A DNA stretch of 64,000 nt, taken from NCBI RefSeq assembly GCF_022397915.1, contig NZ_JAKEUO010000010.1:62001-126000 (forward strand), given 5' to 3'. Both the position numbers and the translations under genes were made by a program. The stretch is from Vibrio sp. Isolate34 (GTDB taxonomy: Bacteria > Pseudomonadota > Gammaproteobacteria > Enterobacterales > Vibrionaceae). Of this stretch, positions 20,828 through 29,555 are shown one piece after another. The stretch's first letter is position 1. Each line of letters opens with the position of its first letter. The notes beneath the pieces are model-generated. The model was not told the DNA's origin. It ran no database searches and saw nothing but the letters and a program-made list of their open reading frames with translations.

Positions 20828-23800
20828 TCAAGTTCTTCTCTAGGCACCCAACCGCAGCCAACCTGCTGATGCTTGGGTTGTTGATCATGGGCTTGGCCTC
20901 TTTATCCACTATCAAGCGTGAAACCTTTCCAGCCTATGATCCACCTTACATTATGGCGGCGATCGTGTACCCGGGCGCTTCACCACAAGAGGTCGAAGAG
21001 AGCTTGTGTGTGCGAATGGAAGACGCAGTCGATGGTTTAGCTAACATTGAAGAAACTCAATGTGAGGCGATAGAAGGCAGTGCTCGACTTATCCTTAAGT
21101 TGAATGAGAAAGCAGATATCGGTCGAATGCTGGTGGACGTGCAAACTCAGATCAACTCGATCAATGATTTCCCAACTGAGATTGAGTCACCAGTAGTCCA
21201 AGAGCTAGATTGGAACGAACCGGTTGTTGATATTGCGATTACCGCAGAGACATCATGGCCAGAGCTTAAGGCATACGCAGAAGATCTAAAGCGCACGATG
21301 AAGCTTGATTACGACGTTTCATTGGTTGAGGTCAGCGGTTTTTCGGATCATCAATATCGCGTCGAGTTGGATACCCAAGCGATTCGTCAGTTAGGTTTGA
21401 GTGTCGGTGATATTGCCGATCAAATCGGTCGTCAGAATGTAAAGCTACCGAGCGGTAATGTTGAAACGCCAGACAAAAACTTCCTAATTCGTTTTGATGA
21501 AAGACGCATCACTCCGGTTGAATTAGAGAGTATCGTGGTGGGTTCTGCGCCGAATGGTTCAGTGATCCGTTTGAGGGATATTGCCAAGATCACCGATCGC
21601 TTTGAACTGGATGAACAGAAGGTTCTGTTTGATGGCAAGCCATCGGCTCTGTTAAAGATCAGCAAGAACAAAGAAGATGATGCGCTACGAATTAAAGAAA
21701 ACGTAACGCGATTCGTGGAAGATCAAAGTGCGATTGCTCCTGATGGCGTGACATTGCAAATGACCAATGATCTCTCATCGGTGCTTTGGGATCGTTTAAC
21801 CATGATGGTGCGCAACGGCTGGCAAGGTATTGTGCTGGTGTTTGCCACCATGTGGTTGTTCTTCAGTTTGCGATATTCATTCTGGGTTGCAGCAGGTTTA
21901 CCCGTCGCCTTCCTTGGTGGCTTGTTCTTAATGGCGAACCTTGGTCTCTCGATCAACATCATGTCTCTAGTCGGCTTGTTGATGGCGATTGGTATCATGA
22001 TGGATGATGCCATCGTGATCGCTGAATCGATCGCCTCCCATCTTGATCGGGGGCAAAACGTTGACGATGCGGTGTACAACGGTGTGAAGAAAGTGCTCCC
22101 CGGAGTCTTGTCTTCTTTCCTAACCACGGTGTGTATCTTTGGTAGCTTGCTGTTCCTTGATGGTGAAATGGGTGCGGTGCTTAAAGCGGTACCCCAAGTA
22201 TTAATATTGGTGCTCTCTTTGAGCTTGATTGAAGCCTTTTTGATTCTGCCAAATCACTTATCTCATTCATTACACAAAGAAAAAAATGACAAGCCAGCGC
22301 TGCGCTTCAAAGTTGTGTTGTTAGAAAAATTTGAGAACTTCCGTAATACAACCTTGATGAGCATGGTCGAGAAGGTAGTGACCTTCCGCTACGCCTTTAT
22401 GGGCGGGGTGATTACCTTGTTGCTTCTATCTATCTCCTTGATTGCTGGTGGTGTTGTCAAATTCCAGCCGTTTCCTGAGTTGGATGGCGATATTGCTGAG
22501 GCGCGTATCATTCTTCCTCCGGGGGCGTCACTGTCTCAAACCGAGCGAGTGGTCGACAAAATTGTCGCGTCGGCTGAGCGCTTGAACAAACAATGGAGCG
22601 AAGAGGTTGAAGAAGGCAATACACTGGTCGAGCATATCACCAGCCAATTCAATGCCAACGCCGATGCCAATGAATCAGGCCCGCACTTAGCCACAGTGCG
22701 TTTAGATCTGCGTGGAGCAGAGAGCCGTAACACGGTTATCGATGATTTCATTGATGCATGGCGAGAGGATATCGGTGACTTGGCGGATCCTATCTCGTTA
22801 GTTTTCAAGCAACCGACCATGGGGCCGGGCGGTCGTGCGATTGAGATTAGAGCTAAGCATGATGACCTAAGTGCATTGAAAGCCGCTTCTTTGGATATTC
22901 AGGAGTACCTTAATCAGTTCGATGGCGTGCACGGCGTGCTTGACGACATGCGTATGGGTAAGGAAGAGATCTTAGTGAAGCTGCGTCCGGGCGCTGAAAC
23001 CTACAATGTGAATGGGCAGATGATTGCTTCCCAATTGCGTGCGGCTTTCTTTGGTCAGACAGCGGATGAGATTCAAATCGGTGTTGAGAATATCTCGATT
23101 GAAGTGCGTCTTGATAAAGAGCAAGCGGGCGACATACAGCAGCTGGCCAACTTCCCGATCATCACCGCAGATGGCAGTCAGATCCCGCTAGCTACATTGG
23201 CAACGTTAGATTTTCAACGTAACTATGTGCGAATCCAACGTATCGATGGGCTGAGAACCATCAGTATCTTTGGTGACATAGATAATAAGAAGGCGAGCTC
23301 TTCCGCGATTGTGGCTCAGTTCCAAAAAGAAGAAGCAGCTAAGCTGATTCAAAAATACCCGGGCTTACGCTTTGATTTCGAAGGGGAGGCCAAAGATGCG
23401 GCTAAGACCGGAGCTTCGATGGGTAAAGGTTTCTTGTTAGGCTTATTCGGTGTGTTTGCGATTTTGAGTTATCAGTTCCGAAGCTACTTGGAACCGGTCG
23501 TCGTAATGTTAGCGATTCCACTGGCCTTCATTGGTGTCGTTGTTGGTCACTGGCTGTTAGGGCACGCGTTAAGTATGCCGAGCATGATGGGCTTTGTGTC
23601 GCTCGCAGGGATTGTGGTTAACGACTCTATCTTGCTGGTGCAATACATTCGTCACCATGTCGATGAGGGAGATAGCGTGCATGACTCGGTTGTTAAAGCC
23701 AGCCGCGAGCGTTTCCGCGCGGTATTTTTAACGTCTATGACCACAGCCGCAGGCTTACTACCGCTATTAACTGAAACCAGCTTACAGGCTCAGGTTATTC

Positions 23801-23931
23801 AACCTCTGGTGATTTCAATTGTGTTCGGGATATTTGCCTCAACCTTGTTGGTGTTGTTTATGATCCCAGCGGCCTACGCGATCTTGGCTGATTTTGGTCT
23901 AGTGAAAAAGCACGAGCCTCTTTCGTTATAG
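20824..23931 (+). CDS. RND-family efflux transporter, inner-membrane pump
   Basis: A 1035-residue proton-driven RND protein of normal family length with 12 expected membrane helices and two large periplasmic loops. TM1 follows FFSRHPTAANLLMLG. The proton-relay region in TM4 reads GIMMDDAIVIAE with the paired aspartates. MGFVSLAGIVVNDSILLVQYI marks TM10. It resembles the less-studied single-pump Vibrio RND systems more than AcrB. The substrate is not predictable from sequence. Confidence 0.9.
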   Translation: MIKFFSRHPTAANLLMLGLLIMGLASLSTIKRETFPAYDPPYIMAAIVYPGASPQEVEESLCVRMEDAVDGLANIEETQCEAIEGSARLILKLNEKADIGRMLVDVQTQINSINDFPTEIESPVVQELDWNEPVVDIAITAETSWPELKAYAEDLKRTMKLDYDVSLVEVSGFSDHQYRVELDTQAIRQLGLSVGDIADQIGRQNVKLPSGNVETPDKNFLIRFDERRITPVELESIVVGSAPNGSVIRLRDIAKITDRFELDEQKVLFDGKPSALLKISKNKEDDALRIKENVTRFVEDQSAIAPDGVTLQMTNDLSSVLWDRLTMMVRNGWQGIVLVFATMWLFFSLRYSFWVAAGLPVAFLGGLFLMANLGLSINIMSLVGLLMAIGIMMDDAIVIAESIASHLDRGQNVDDAVYNGVKKVLPGVLSSFLTTVCIFGSLLFLDGEMGAVLKAVPQVLILVLSLSLIEAFLILPNHLSHSLHKEKNDKPALRFKVVLLEKFENFRNTTLMSMVEKVVTFRYAFMGGVITLLLLSISLIAGGVVKFQPFPELDGDIAEARIILPPGASLSQTERVVDKIVASAERLNKQWSEEVEEGNTLVEHITSQFNANADANESGPHLATVRLDLRGAESRNTVIDDFIDAWREDIGDLADPISLVFKQPTMGPGGRAIEIRAKHDDLSALKAASLDIQEYLNQFDGVHGVLDDMRMGKEEILVKLRPGAETYNVNGQMIASQLRAAFFGQTADEIQIGVENISIEVRLDKEQAGDIQQLANFPIITADGSQIPLATLATLDFQRNYVRIQRIDGLRTISIFGDIDNKKASSSAIVAQFQKEEAAKLIQKYPGLRFDFEGEAKDAAKTGASMGKGFLLGLFGVFAILSYQFRSYLEPVVVMLAIPLAFIGVVVGHWLLGHALSMPSMMGFVSLAGIVVNDSILLVQYIRHHVDEGDSVHDSVVKASRERFRAVFLTSMTTAAGLLPLLTETSLQAQVIQPLVISIVFGIFASTLLVLFMIPAAYAILADFGLVKKHEPLSL

Positions 23932-23964
23932 AGTTTTGAAATAAGAAAAGATGCAATAAACAAT

Positions 23965-23990
23965 AAAGCGGCCTAGTGCCGCTTTATTTT
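23965..23990 (+). terminator. Terminator of the TetR-RND operon
   Basis: AAAGCGGC (23965-23972), a 5-nt loop and GCCGCTTT (23978-23985), then T-rich sequence. Confidence 0.8.
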
Positions 23991-24070
23991 TATAGGGTGT
24001 TTTTGTCATCACCTTAGCCTGAGGGGCTTCATTGCACATCCGAAGGAAATTTCATTTTAGTTCATTCAAA

Positions 24071-24088
24071 ACGTCACTTAACTGTCAT
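24071..24088 (+). promoter_or_regulatory. Pho box-like PhoB site upstream of the PAP2/glycosyltransferase pair
   Basis: ACGTCAC-TTAA-CTGTCAT follows the 7-4-7 PhoB direct-repeat layout; 12 of 14 heptamer positions agree with CTGTCAC/T. Looser 11-bp-phased TTCAT repeats continue upstream (24050-24066). A CATAAC -10-like box at 24097-24102 lies in roughly the right place. Confidence 0.55.
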
Positions 24089-24140
24089 TTGTTGGGCATA
24101 ACTTGACCCTTAACTGAATAAGGATTGTTAAGGAGATCGT

Positions 24141-24665
24141 ATGCGTACTATCGAACCTATTGTCCGCTGGGATGTGGCATTTTCTGTTTTCTGTTTAAAA
24201 AACCGTTATAGCGGGCAACATGCAACACTCAGTAAAGCGGTGTCTCATACTGGAGATGGACACCTTTACGTGTTAATTGCGTTGATTGCTTTGTTGGCTG
24301 ATAGCAGTACTGGCCGAGATTTTCTATTGGTCGGTTTAACCGCCTTTGCTATCGAGCTACCTATTTACTGGTTTGCGAAAAATACCCTCAAACGCCGCAG
24401 GCCAGCAGAGTTCTCTTCACTGCTTTATTCCCACATAGTGCCATCCGATAAATACAGCCTGCCATCTGGGCACTCCGCGGCGGCTTTTGTCATGGCGACT
24501 CTCATCGGGCATTTCTATCCGAGCTTATATCTCTTTAGTTTGTTTTGGGCGATCGCGATCGCAGGCTCTCGAATCTTACTTGGTGTGCACTTTTTAACAG
24601 ACGTACTGATAGGGGCAGCCTTGGGCATTGCTTGTACGAGCCTAGCTATCAGCTTCATTCTGTAA
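24141..24665 (+). CDS. PAP2-superfamily membrane phosphatase
   Basis: A 174-residue integral membrane acid phosphatase. All three catalytic blocks are present: K80 followed by RRRP (85-88), PSGH (108-111) with the catalytic histidine, and SRILLGVH (143-150) followed by D154. Four to five hydrophobic helices place the active site at the membrane. PAP2 enzymes of this size dephosphorylate lipid phosphates such as phosphatidic acid, phosphatidylglycerol phosphate or undecaprenyl diphosphate; the substrate cannot be told from sequence. A strong AAGGAG precedes the ATG. No terminator separates it from the glycosyltransferase 54 nt downstream. The upstream Pho-box match suggests phosphate-responsive expression. 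Confidence 0.87.
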   Translation: MRTIEPIVRWDVAFSVFCLKNRYSGQHATLSKAVSHTGDGHLYVLIALIALLADSSTGRDFLLVGLTAFAIELPIYWFAKNTLKRRRPAEFSSLLYSHIVPSDKYSLPSGHSAAAFVMATLIGHFYPSLYLFSLFWAIAIAGSRILLGVHFLTDVLIGAALGIACTSLAISFIL

Positions 24666-24719
24666 TCATTTTGTTGGCAATCTCTGCCGCGTTTAAGTGG
24701 CAACTCTAAAGGAAAAAGC

Positions 24720-25775
24720 ATGAAAATCTTATATGGCGTACAGGGCACTGGAAATGGTCATATCGCGCGTGCGAGAGCAATGGCCGTCGCCTTTCGTCAG
24801 CAAAATATCGATGTCGACTTTCTATTCTCTGGACGAGAAGAGAGCAAATACTTCTCGATGGAAGAATTTGGAAACTACCAAACCCGTAGTGGCTTAACGT
24901 TTTATAGTGAGCAGGGGCAGGTGAAATACGGCAAGACATTCATCAAGAACAACATCTGGCGATTTTTGAGTGAGATTAACCAGATCGATCTGACACCGTA
25001 TGATTTAGTGCTTAACGACTTTGAACCCGTCACCGCTTGGGCAGCTAAAAGACAGGGCGTACCTTGCATAGGTATAAGCCACCAAAATGCGTTTCGTTAT
25101 GATGTGCCTAAAGAAGGCGGTAACTGGATTGAGCACTCTGTGATTCAACATTTCGCCCCAACCGAACACTCAATTGGACTGCACTGGTATCACTTTGAAC
25201 AGCCAATATTGCCACCGATCGTTCACACGCTCACTGGCGAACAACAAACCAAAACGCCGCAAGATTTCACTCTGGTCTATCTGCCGTTTGAGGATCTAGA
25301 GGCGATTTCAGAGCTGTTGATGAAGTTCATTTCTCATAACTTTGTCTGCTATCACCCGAATGTGATTGAGCAAAGGCGAGTTGAAAATATTGAGTTTAAA
25401 CCGCTGAGTCATGCAGGCTTCCAATTCGACCTCAGCCAGTGCTCAGGTGTGGTGGCAAATGGCGGATTTGAATTACCCTCTGAAGCGCTAACGTTGGGTA
25501 AGAAGTTGCTTCTTAAACCGCTTGATGGGCAGTTTGAACAGCAGAGCAATGTGGCGACGCTAGAGGCGCTTGGATTGGCTCAAACAATGAGTTTTTTAGA
25601 CCCTGCTATCTTGCGTGGTTGGCTCAACGAAAAACAAGCGGAAGTGGTCACCTATCCAGACGTCGCGAGCGCACTTGTTGAGTGGGTATTAGCAGGAAAT
25701 TGGTCCAACCAAGATGACTTAAGAAAGCAACTTTGGGACAAGGTAGACTTTCCTAGTTATGCATCACTCACCTAA
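24720..25775 (+). CDS. MJ1255/VC2487-family glycosyltransferase (GT-B fold)
   Basis: A 351-residue protein of the TIGR00661 family, related to MurG/MGDG-synthase-like GT-B enzymes. The N-terminal MKILYGVQGTGNGHIARARA is the typical Gly-rich acceptor-side loop. FDLSQCSGVVANGGFELPSEAL resembles the nucleotide-sugar site of GT28-type enzymes. There is no signal peptide or membrane helix; it is probably cytoplasmic or peripheral. Substrates are unknown. Its pairing with a PAP2 phosphatase makes a lipid acceptor such as diacylglycerol an attractive but unproven idea. Confidence 0.82.
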   Translation: MKILYGVQGTGNGHIARARAMAVAFRQQNIDVDFLFSGREESKYFSMEEFGNYQTRSGLTFYSEQGQVKYGKTFIKNNIWRFLSEINQIDLTPYDLVLNDFEPVTAWAAKRQGVPCIGISHQNAFRYDVPKEGGNWIEHSVIQHFAPTEHSIGLHWYHFEQPILPPIVHTLTGEQQTKTPQDFTLVYLPFEDLEAISELLMKFISHNFVCYHPNVIEQRRVENIEFKPLSHAGFQFDLSQCSGVVANGGFELPSEALTLGKKLLLKPLDGQFEQQSNVATLEALGLAQTMSFLDPAILRGWLNEKQAEVVTYPDVASALVEWVLAGNWSNQDDLRKQLWDKVDFPSYASLT

Positions 25776-26121
25776 CTCATAAGTGTTATTTCTTAATCGA
25801 CTAGCTGAACAATTCACGCGTTCAATAAATTGTAACAAATGTAACCAAACGATAGAACAGCTAAATAAGTCGAAATGAAACTCATAAGTGACGCATTTTA
25901 TGTTTTTTTATAACTCTATAAATTACTGATTTTTAGGTGTTAATTAATCATTGAGGTAAAATAAAATTATTCTTTATCAATCTTGTTGGTCGCTCGAGAT
26001 GTATTGGTTAATAGTAATGGTAATCCGAAAAGCATCGGTCTGATAAATATAAGAATTAGTGGTTATCTATTCCCACGCCATTACCAATTTAACGCTGTCG
26101 AACCGACAAGAGGCAACTTGA
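25776..26121. other. AT-rich region upstream of leuO
   Basis: About 350 bases without a convincing gene. The stretch 25895-25980 is very AT-rich, as expected for a leuO promoter controlled by H-NS and LeuO. AGAGG lies 8 nt before the leuO ATG. No terminator was found after the glycosyltransferase. Confidence 0.5.
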
Positions 26122-27081
26122 ATGTTAGAGAAAAAAGACGCAATGAGTGCAATTGCAAGCTACAGAATGGAAAGCACACTTCGTGGAGTCGACTTAAACT
26201 TATTGACTGTATTTGATGCAGTTATGCAAGAGCAAAACATTACACGTGCAGCTCACAATCTGGGTATGTCTCAGCCTGCTGTAAGTAACGCTGTTGCTCG
26301 TCTAAAAGTGATGTTCAACGACGAACTATTCATGCGTCAAGGTCGTGGTATTCAACCGACTCAACGTGCTCGTCAGTTGTTTGGTCCTATCCGCCAAGCG
26401 CTACAGTTAGTACGTAACGAACTACCAAGTTCTGTGTTCTCTCCAGAGTCGTCTTCTCGCCTCTTCAAACTTGCGATTTGCAGCCCTTGTGACATGCGTT
26501 TTGCACCTAAGATCATGTCGACAATTAACGGACAAGCACCAAGCGTTAAACTGCACATGGATGCTGAGTTCGATCGTCAGCTTTCTGAGCGTATGCGCTA
26601 CCAAGAAATCGACTTCGTGATCGATTACGCTCGCTTTGATGAGCAAGGTTTCTCAAGCACTGAAATCTTCCAAGATGAGTTGGTTGTTGTAGCTTCTGCT
26701 TCTCACCCACGCATTAACGGTGAAGTAACAGCGGCAGAGCTGCTTAACGAAAAACACGCGAAATTGTCTCGCATTCACGGTCAGCGTAGCTTCTCTGAGC
26801 AAGCTTACCGTGACCTAGATTGCATGCCTTTCTACGAAGGCACGAGCCTAAGCAACGTTCTTTACGTTGTAGGTCAGTCTGAGCTAGTAACGATTGCTCC
26901 TCGCTGGATGGTAGAACATGCAGCAAACAAAGAGCAGCTTCAGATTCTAGACTTCCCATTTGATAATGCGGCAATTTCAGGCTTCCTAAGCTGGCACGAA
27001 TCAAGTGAAAAGGACAAAGGACACATTTGGTTACGAGATCAGTTAATGATGATCTGTGGCGAAGTAGTGGCACTTAACTAG
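26122..27081 (+). CDS. leuO: LysR-type transcriptional regulator LeuO
   Basis: A 319-residue LysR-family regulator. A winged helix-turn-helix (~20-80) includes LNLLTVFDAVMQEQNITRAAHNLGMSQPAVSNAVARLK, described here in parts: RAAHNLGMSQPAVS is the recognition motif. A periplasmic-binding-protein-like effector domain follows. The N-terminal extension before the HTH and overall sequence match LeuO, which in Vibrio controls acid tolerance, bile and virulence-related genes and in enterics antagonises H-NS. ATG at 26122 is supported by AGAGG; an internal ATG at 26143 is a weaker choice. Confidence 0.9.
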   Translation: MLEKKDAMSAIASYRMESTLRGVDLNLLTVFDAVMQEQNITRAAHNLGMSQPAVSNAVARLKVMFNDELFMRQGRGIQPTQRARQLFGPIRQALQLVRNELPSSVFSPESSSRLFKLAICSPCDMRFAPKIMSTINGQAPSVKLHMDAEFDRQLSERMRYQEIDFVIDYARFDEQGFSSTEIFQDELVVVASASHPRINGEVTAAELLNEKHAKLSRIHGQRSFSEQAYRDLDCMPFYEGTSLSNVLYVVGQSELVTIAPRWMVEHAANKEQLQILDFPFDNAAISGFLSWHESSEKDKGHIWLRDQLMMICGEVVALN

Positions 27082-27102
27082 ACACTAATCCCTATGTTTT
27101 AT

Positions 27103-27138
27103 AAGCCCTAAGCTAGGAGTCTGGCTTGGGGCTTTTTT
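27103..27138 (+). terminator. Terminator of leuO
   Basis: AAGCCCTAAGC (27103-27113) pairs with GCTTGGGGCTT (27124-27134) with one G-T pair, followed by a T-run. Confidence 0.88.
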
Positions 27139-27282
27139 GTACCTGCTATTTTTGTTGATAGAAAACTTAGCGTGAGACGTACTATTACTTATAACTTTGA
27201 GCTTCATCAGTTGCCTTTTCCATGATCAGAGGTACACTTGTGCGCTCAAAAAAGCTTACAGGTGTAAGCCAAAGGTAAAGAG

Positions 27283-29091
27283 ATGGCCAATTTAGATTTT
27301 CATATTGTAAAAAGACTTCGTGACCAAATTGCCCAAGGCGGCAACCGTACAGCTTTGAAGCACAAAGTAGACAATGTATGGCAAGGTATTAGCTGGGAGC
27401 AGTTTGGACAACAAATCGATACGCTTTCATTAGCACTATTGGCTCAGGGGTTGAGAGTTCAAGATAAGATCGGTATCTATTCAAACAATATGCCTCAATG
27501 GACCGTGGCAGATTTTGCATCTTTACAAGCTCGCCTTGTGACTGTGCCGATTTATCCAACCAACACAGCAGCGCAGTCGTCTTACATCATCCAAAATGCG
27601 GATGTGAAGATCTTATTCGTTGGTGAGCAAGTTCAATTTGACGCGGCGGTGAGCCTATTTGAAGAGTGCGAACAGCTAGAAGTGGTTGTCGCGATGTCTG
27701 ATGATATCGATCTTCAAGGCCACAGCTTCGCAGTATCTTGGGCTGATTTCATGGCGCGCGGTGTTGAGGCTCAGCAAGCTGAACTTGAGACTCGTCTTGC
27801 AGATGCAAGCATGGACGACTTGCTGACTCTTATCTATACCTCTGGTACTACTGGCCAGCCGAAAGGCGTAATGCTTGATTACACCAATATTGGCTATCAA
27901 TTAGAAGGCCACGATGAGCGTCTAAGCTTAAGCAAAGACGATGTCTCATTGTGTTTCTTACCTCTATCTCACGTATTTGAGCGAGCGTGGACTTTCTACG
28001 TTCTCTATAAAGGCGCAACCAACTGTTACCTGCAAGATACGATGCAAGTGCGTGACGCGCTGAGCGACGTGAAACCAACCGTAATGTGTGCGGTTCCGCG
28101 TTTCTATGAGAAGATCTTCTCTGCGATTCACGAGAAGGTTTCGAAAGCGCCATTTATCCGTAAGGTGCTATTTACTTGGGCGGTGAACATGGGAGCGAAA
28201 CTCTCTGTTTGTCACCAAGAAGGTCGCACTCCATCGCTAATGCTGAAGAAGAGCCATGCGCTAGCAGACAAGCTTGTGTTATCTAAACTAAGAGCACTGT
28301 TAGGCGGCAACATTAACTTTATGCCATGTGGTGGCGCGAAGCTGGATGAAACCATTGGTCGCTTCTTCCATGCTATCGGTATCAACGTAAAACTTGGCTA
28401 CGGCATGACAGAAACCACAGCAACCGTGTCTTGCTGGGATGACCGCTGCTTTAACCCTGATTCTATTGGCATGTCGATGCCGGGCGCAGAAGTGAAAATT
28501 GGTGCTCAGAACGAGATTCTTGTTCGTGGTCCAATGGTAATGCGCGGCTACTACAAGATGCCTGAAGAAACCGCGAAAACATTCGATGAACACGGTTTCT
28601 TGAAAACTGGTGATGCGGGTCATTTTGATGAAAATGGCAACCTATTCATTACTGATCGTATCAAAGAGCTGATGAAAACCTCTGGCGGTAAATACATTGC
28701 ACCGCAAGTGGTGGAAGGCGCGATTGGTAAAGACCACTTTATCGAACAGATTGCTGTTATCGCAGACACACGTAAATTTGTTTCTGCACTGATTGTTCCT
28801 TGTTACGACTCGCTAGAAGAGTATGCGAAAGAACTGAACATCAAGTACCACGACCGTGTTGAGCTTATCAAGCACCACCAAATCGTTGAGATGCTAGAAA
28901 AGCGAGTGAATGACCTACAGCAAGAACTGGCTAAGTTTGAGCAAGTGAAGAAATTCAAACTGCTACCAAAAGCATTTTCTATGGATGATGGTGAACTGAC
29001 GCCGACCCAGAAACTGCGTCGTAAGGTTATCAACGATAAGTATCAAGACGAAATCGAAGAAATGTACACTGAAAAGTCGAAAGATAAGTAG
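27283..29091 (+). CDS. Long-chain fatty acid-CoA ligase (AMP-binding)
   Basis: A 602-residue acyl-CoA synthetase of the FAA1-like class, larger than enteric FadD. ATP/AMP motifs are [16 protein letters not shown] (~190-205), [12 protein letters not shown] (~375) and [18 protein letters not shown] (~445). [15 protein letters not shown] contains the fatty-acid signature and adenylation-domain lysine region. It activates exogenous fatty acids for oxidation or phospholipid synthesis. It lies between leuO and ilvIH in a single-gene unit with its own terminator. Confidence 0.92.
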   Translation: MANLDFHIVKRLRDQIAQGGNRTALKHKVDNVWQGISWEQFGQQIDTLSLALLAQGLRVQDKIGIYSNNMPQWTVADFASLQARLVTVPIYPTNTAAQSSYIIQNADVKILFVGEQVQFDAAVSLFEECEQLEVVVAMSDDIDLQGHSFAVSWADFMARGVEAQQAELETRLADASMDDLLTLIYTSGTTGQPKGVMLDYTNIGYQLEGHDERLSLSKDDVSLCFLPLSHVFERAWTFYVLYKGATNCYLQDTMQVRDALSDVKPTVMCAVPRFYEKIFSAIHEKVSKAPFIRKVLFTWAVNMGAKLSVCHQEGRTPSLMLKKSHALADKLVLSKLRALLGGNINFMPCGGAKLDETIGRFFHAIGINVKLGYGMTETTATVSCWDDRCFNPDSIGMSMPGAEVKIGAQNEILVRGPMVMRGYYKMPEETAKTFDEHGFLKTGDAGHFDENGNLFITDRIKELMKTSGGKYIAPQVVEGAIGKDHFIEQIAVIADTRKFVSALIVPCYDSLEEYAKELNIKYHDRVELIKHHQIVEMLEKRVNDLQQELAKFEQVKKFKLLPKAFSMDDGELTPTQKLRRKVINDKYQDEIEEMYTEKSKDK

Positions 29092-29122
29092 TTTTCTACT
29101 GAGATAAATTTTCAGTTGTTTA

Positions 29123-29167
29123 AAAATCCCCCTACGAATGTGATTGCATTTTTAGGGGGATTTTTTA
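29123..29167 (+). terminator. Terminator of the acyl-CoA synthetase gene
   Basis: AAAATCCCCCTA (29123-29134) pairs with TAGGGGGATTTT (29153-29164), then a T-run. The loop is long (18 nt). Confidence 0.85.
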
Positions 29168-29492
29168 TATCTAATGACTAAGCACAATGTGCGAAAGCGC
29201 ACACAGATAAGCTCGTTATTTATCGATAATTAGCGATTCATTTAAATATTAAGTGCTTTTTTTTGTTCTCTTTCTAGTTTTAATATCTAGTTATTAATCT
29301 TGGTTTGGATTTTATTTGATGCTTTAAGCTAATCGTTGGTTTTTTGGAATGATTGTCGGATAACAGGTGTTAGACCAGATGATAATAAAGCGTTAAAGTT
29401 GTTTCGTATTACTGTTTGTTGTTATCACGACAGACAGCCATAGCCGAAAAAGTGGAAGTATTTCGAATTAGGCTACGAATAAGCCCTAGACT
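29168..29492 (+). other. AT-rich leader region of ilvIH
   Basis: About 325 bases with runs of A/T (29225-29335) and no convincing gene. In enteric bacteria the ilvIH promoter is activated by Lrp through several AT-rich sites; the same could apply here, but no specific site was recognised. No attenuator with branched-chain codons was found. Confidence 0.45.
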
Positions 29493-29555
29493 ATGAAAAA
29501 CCAGCCCAACATGTTCACCAAATATGATTGGAAACTGGTGAGGAGAGCAATATGA
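29493..29555 (+). CDS. Possible 20-codon upstream ORF coupled to ilvI
   Basis: ATG at 29493 opens [13 protein letters not shown] and ends with TGA at 29553-29555, overlapping the ilvI ATG as ATGA. Branched-chain codons are not enriched, so this is not a classical attenuator peptide. Its own ribosome binding site is weak, whereas ilvI has GAGGAGA inside this ORF. It may be chance. Confidence 0.25.
   Translation: MKNQPNMFTKYDWKLVRRAI

Noticed and set aside
25983..26216. 77-codon ORF overlapping the leuO start.
   Set aside because: It overlaps the leuO coding region in another frame, has no good ribosome binding site and no protein-like composition.
29168..29492. Attenuator of ilvIH with a branched-chain leader peptide.
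   Set aside because: The only short frames (for example MIVG near 29350) are too short and no terminator/antiterminator pair was found.
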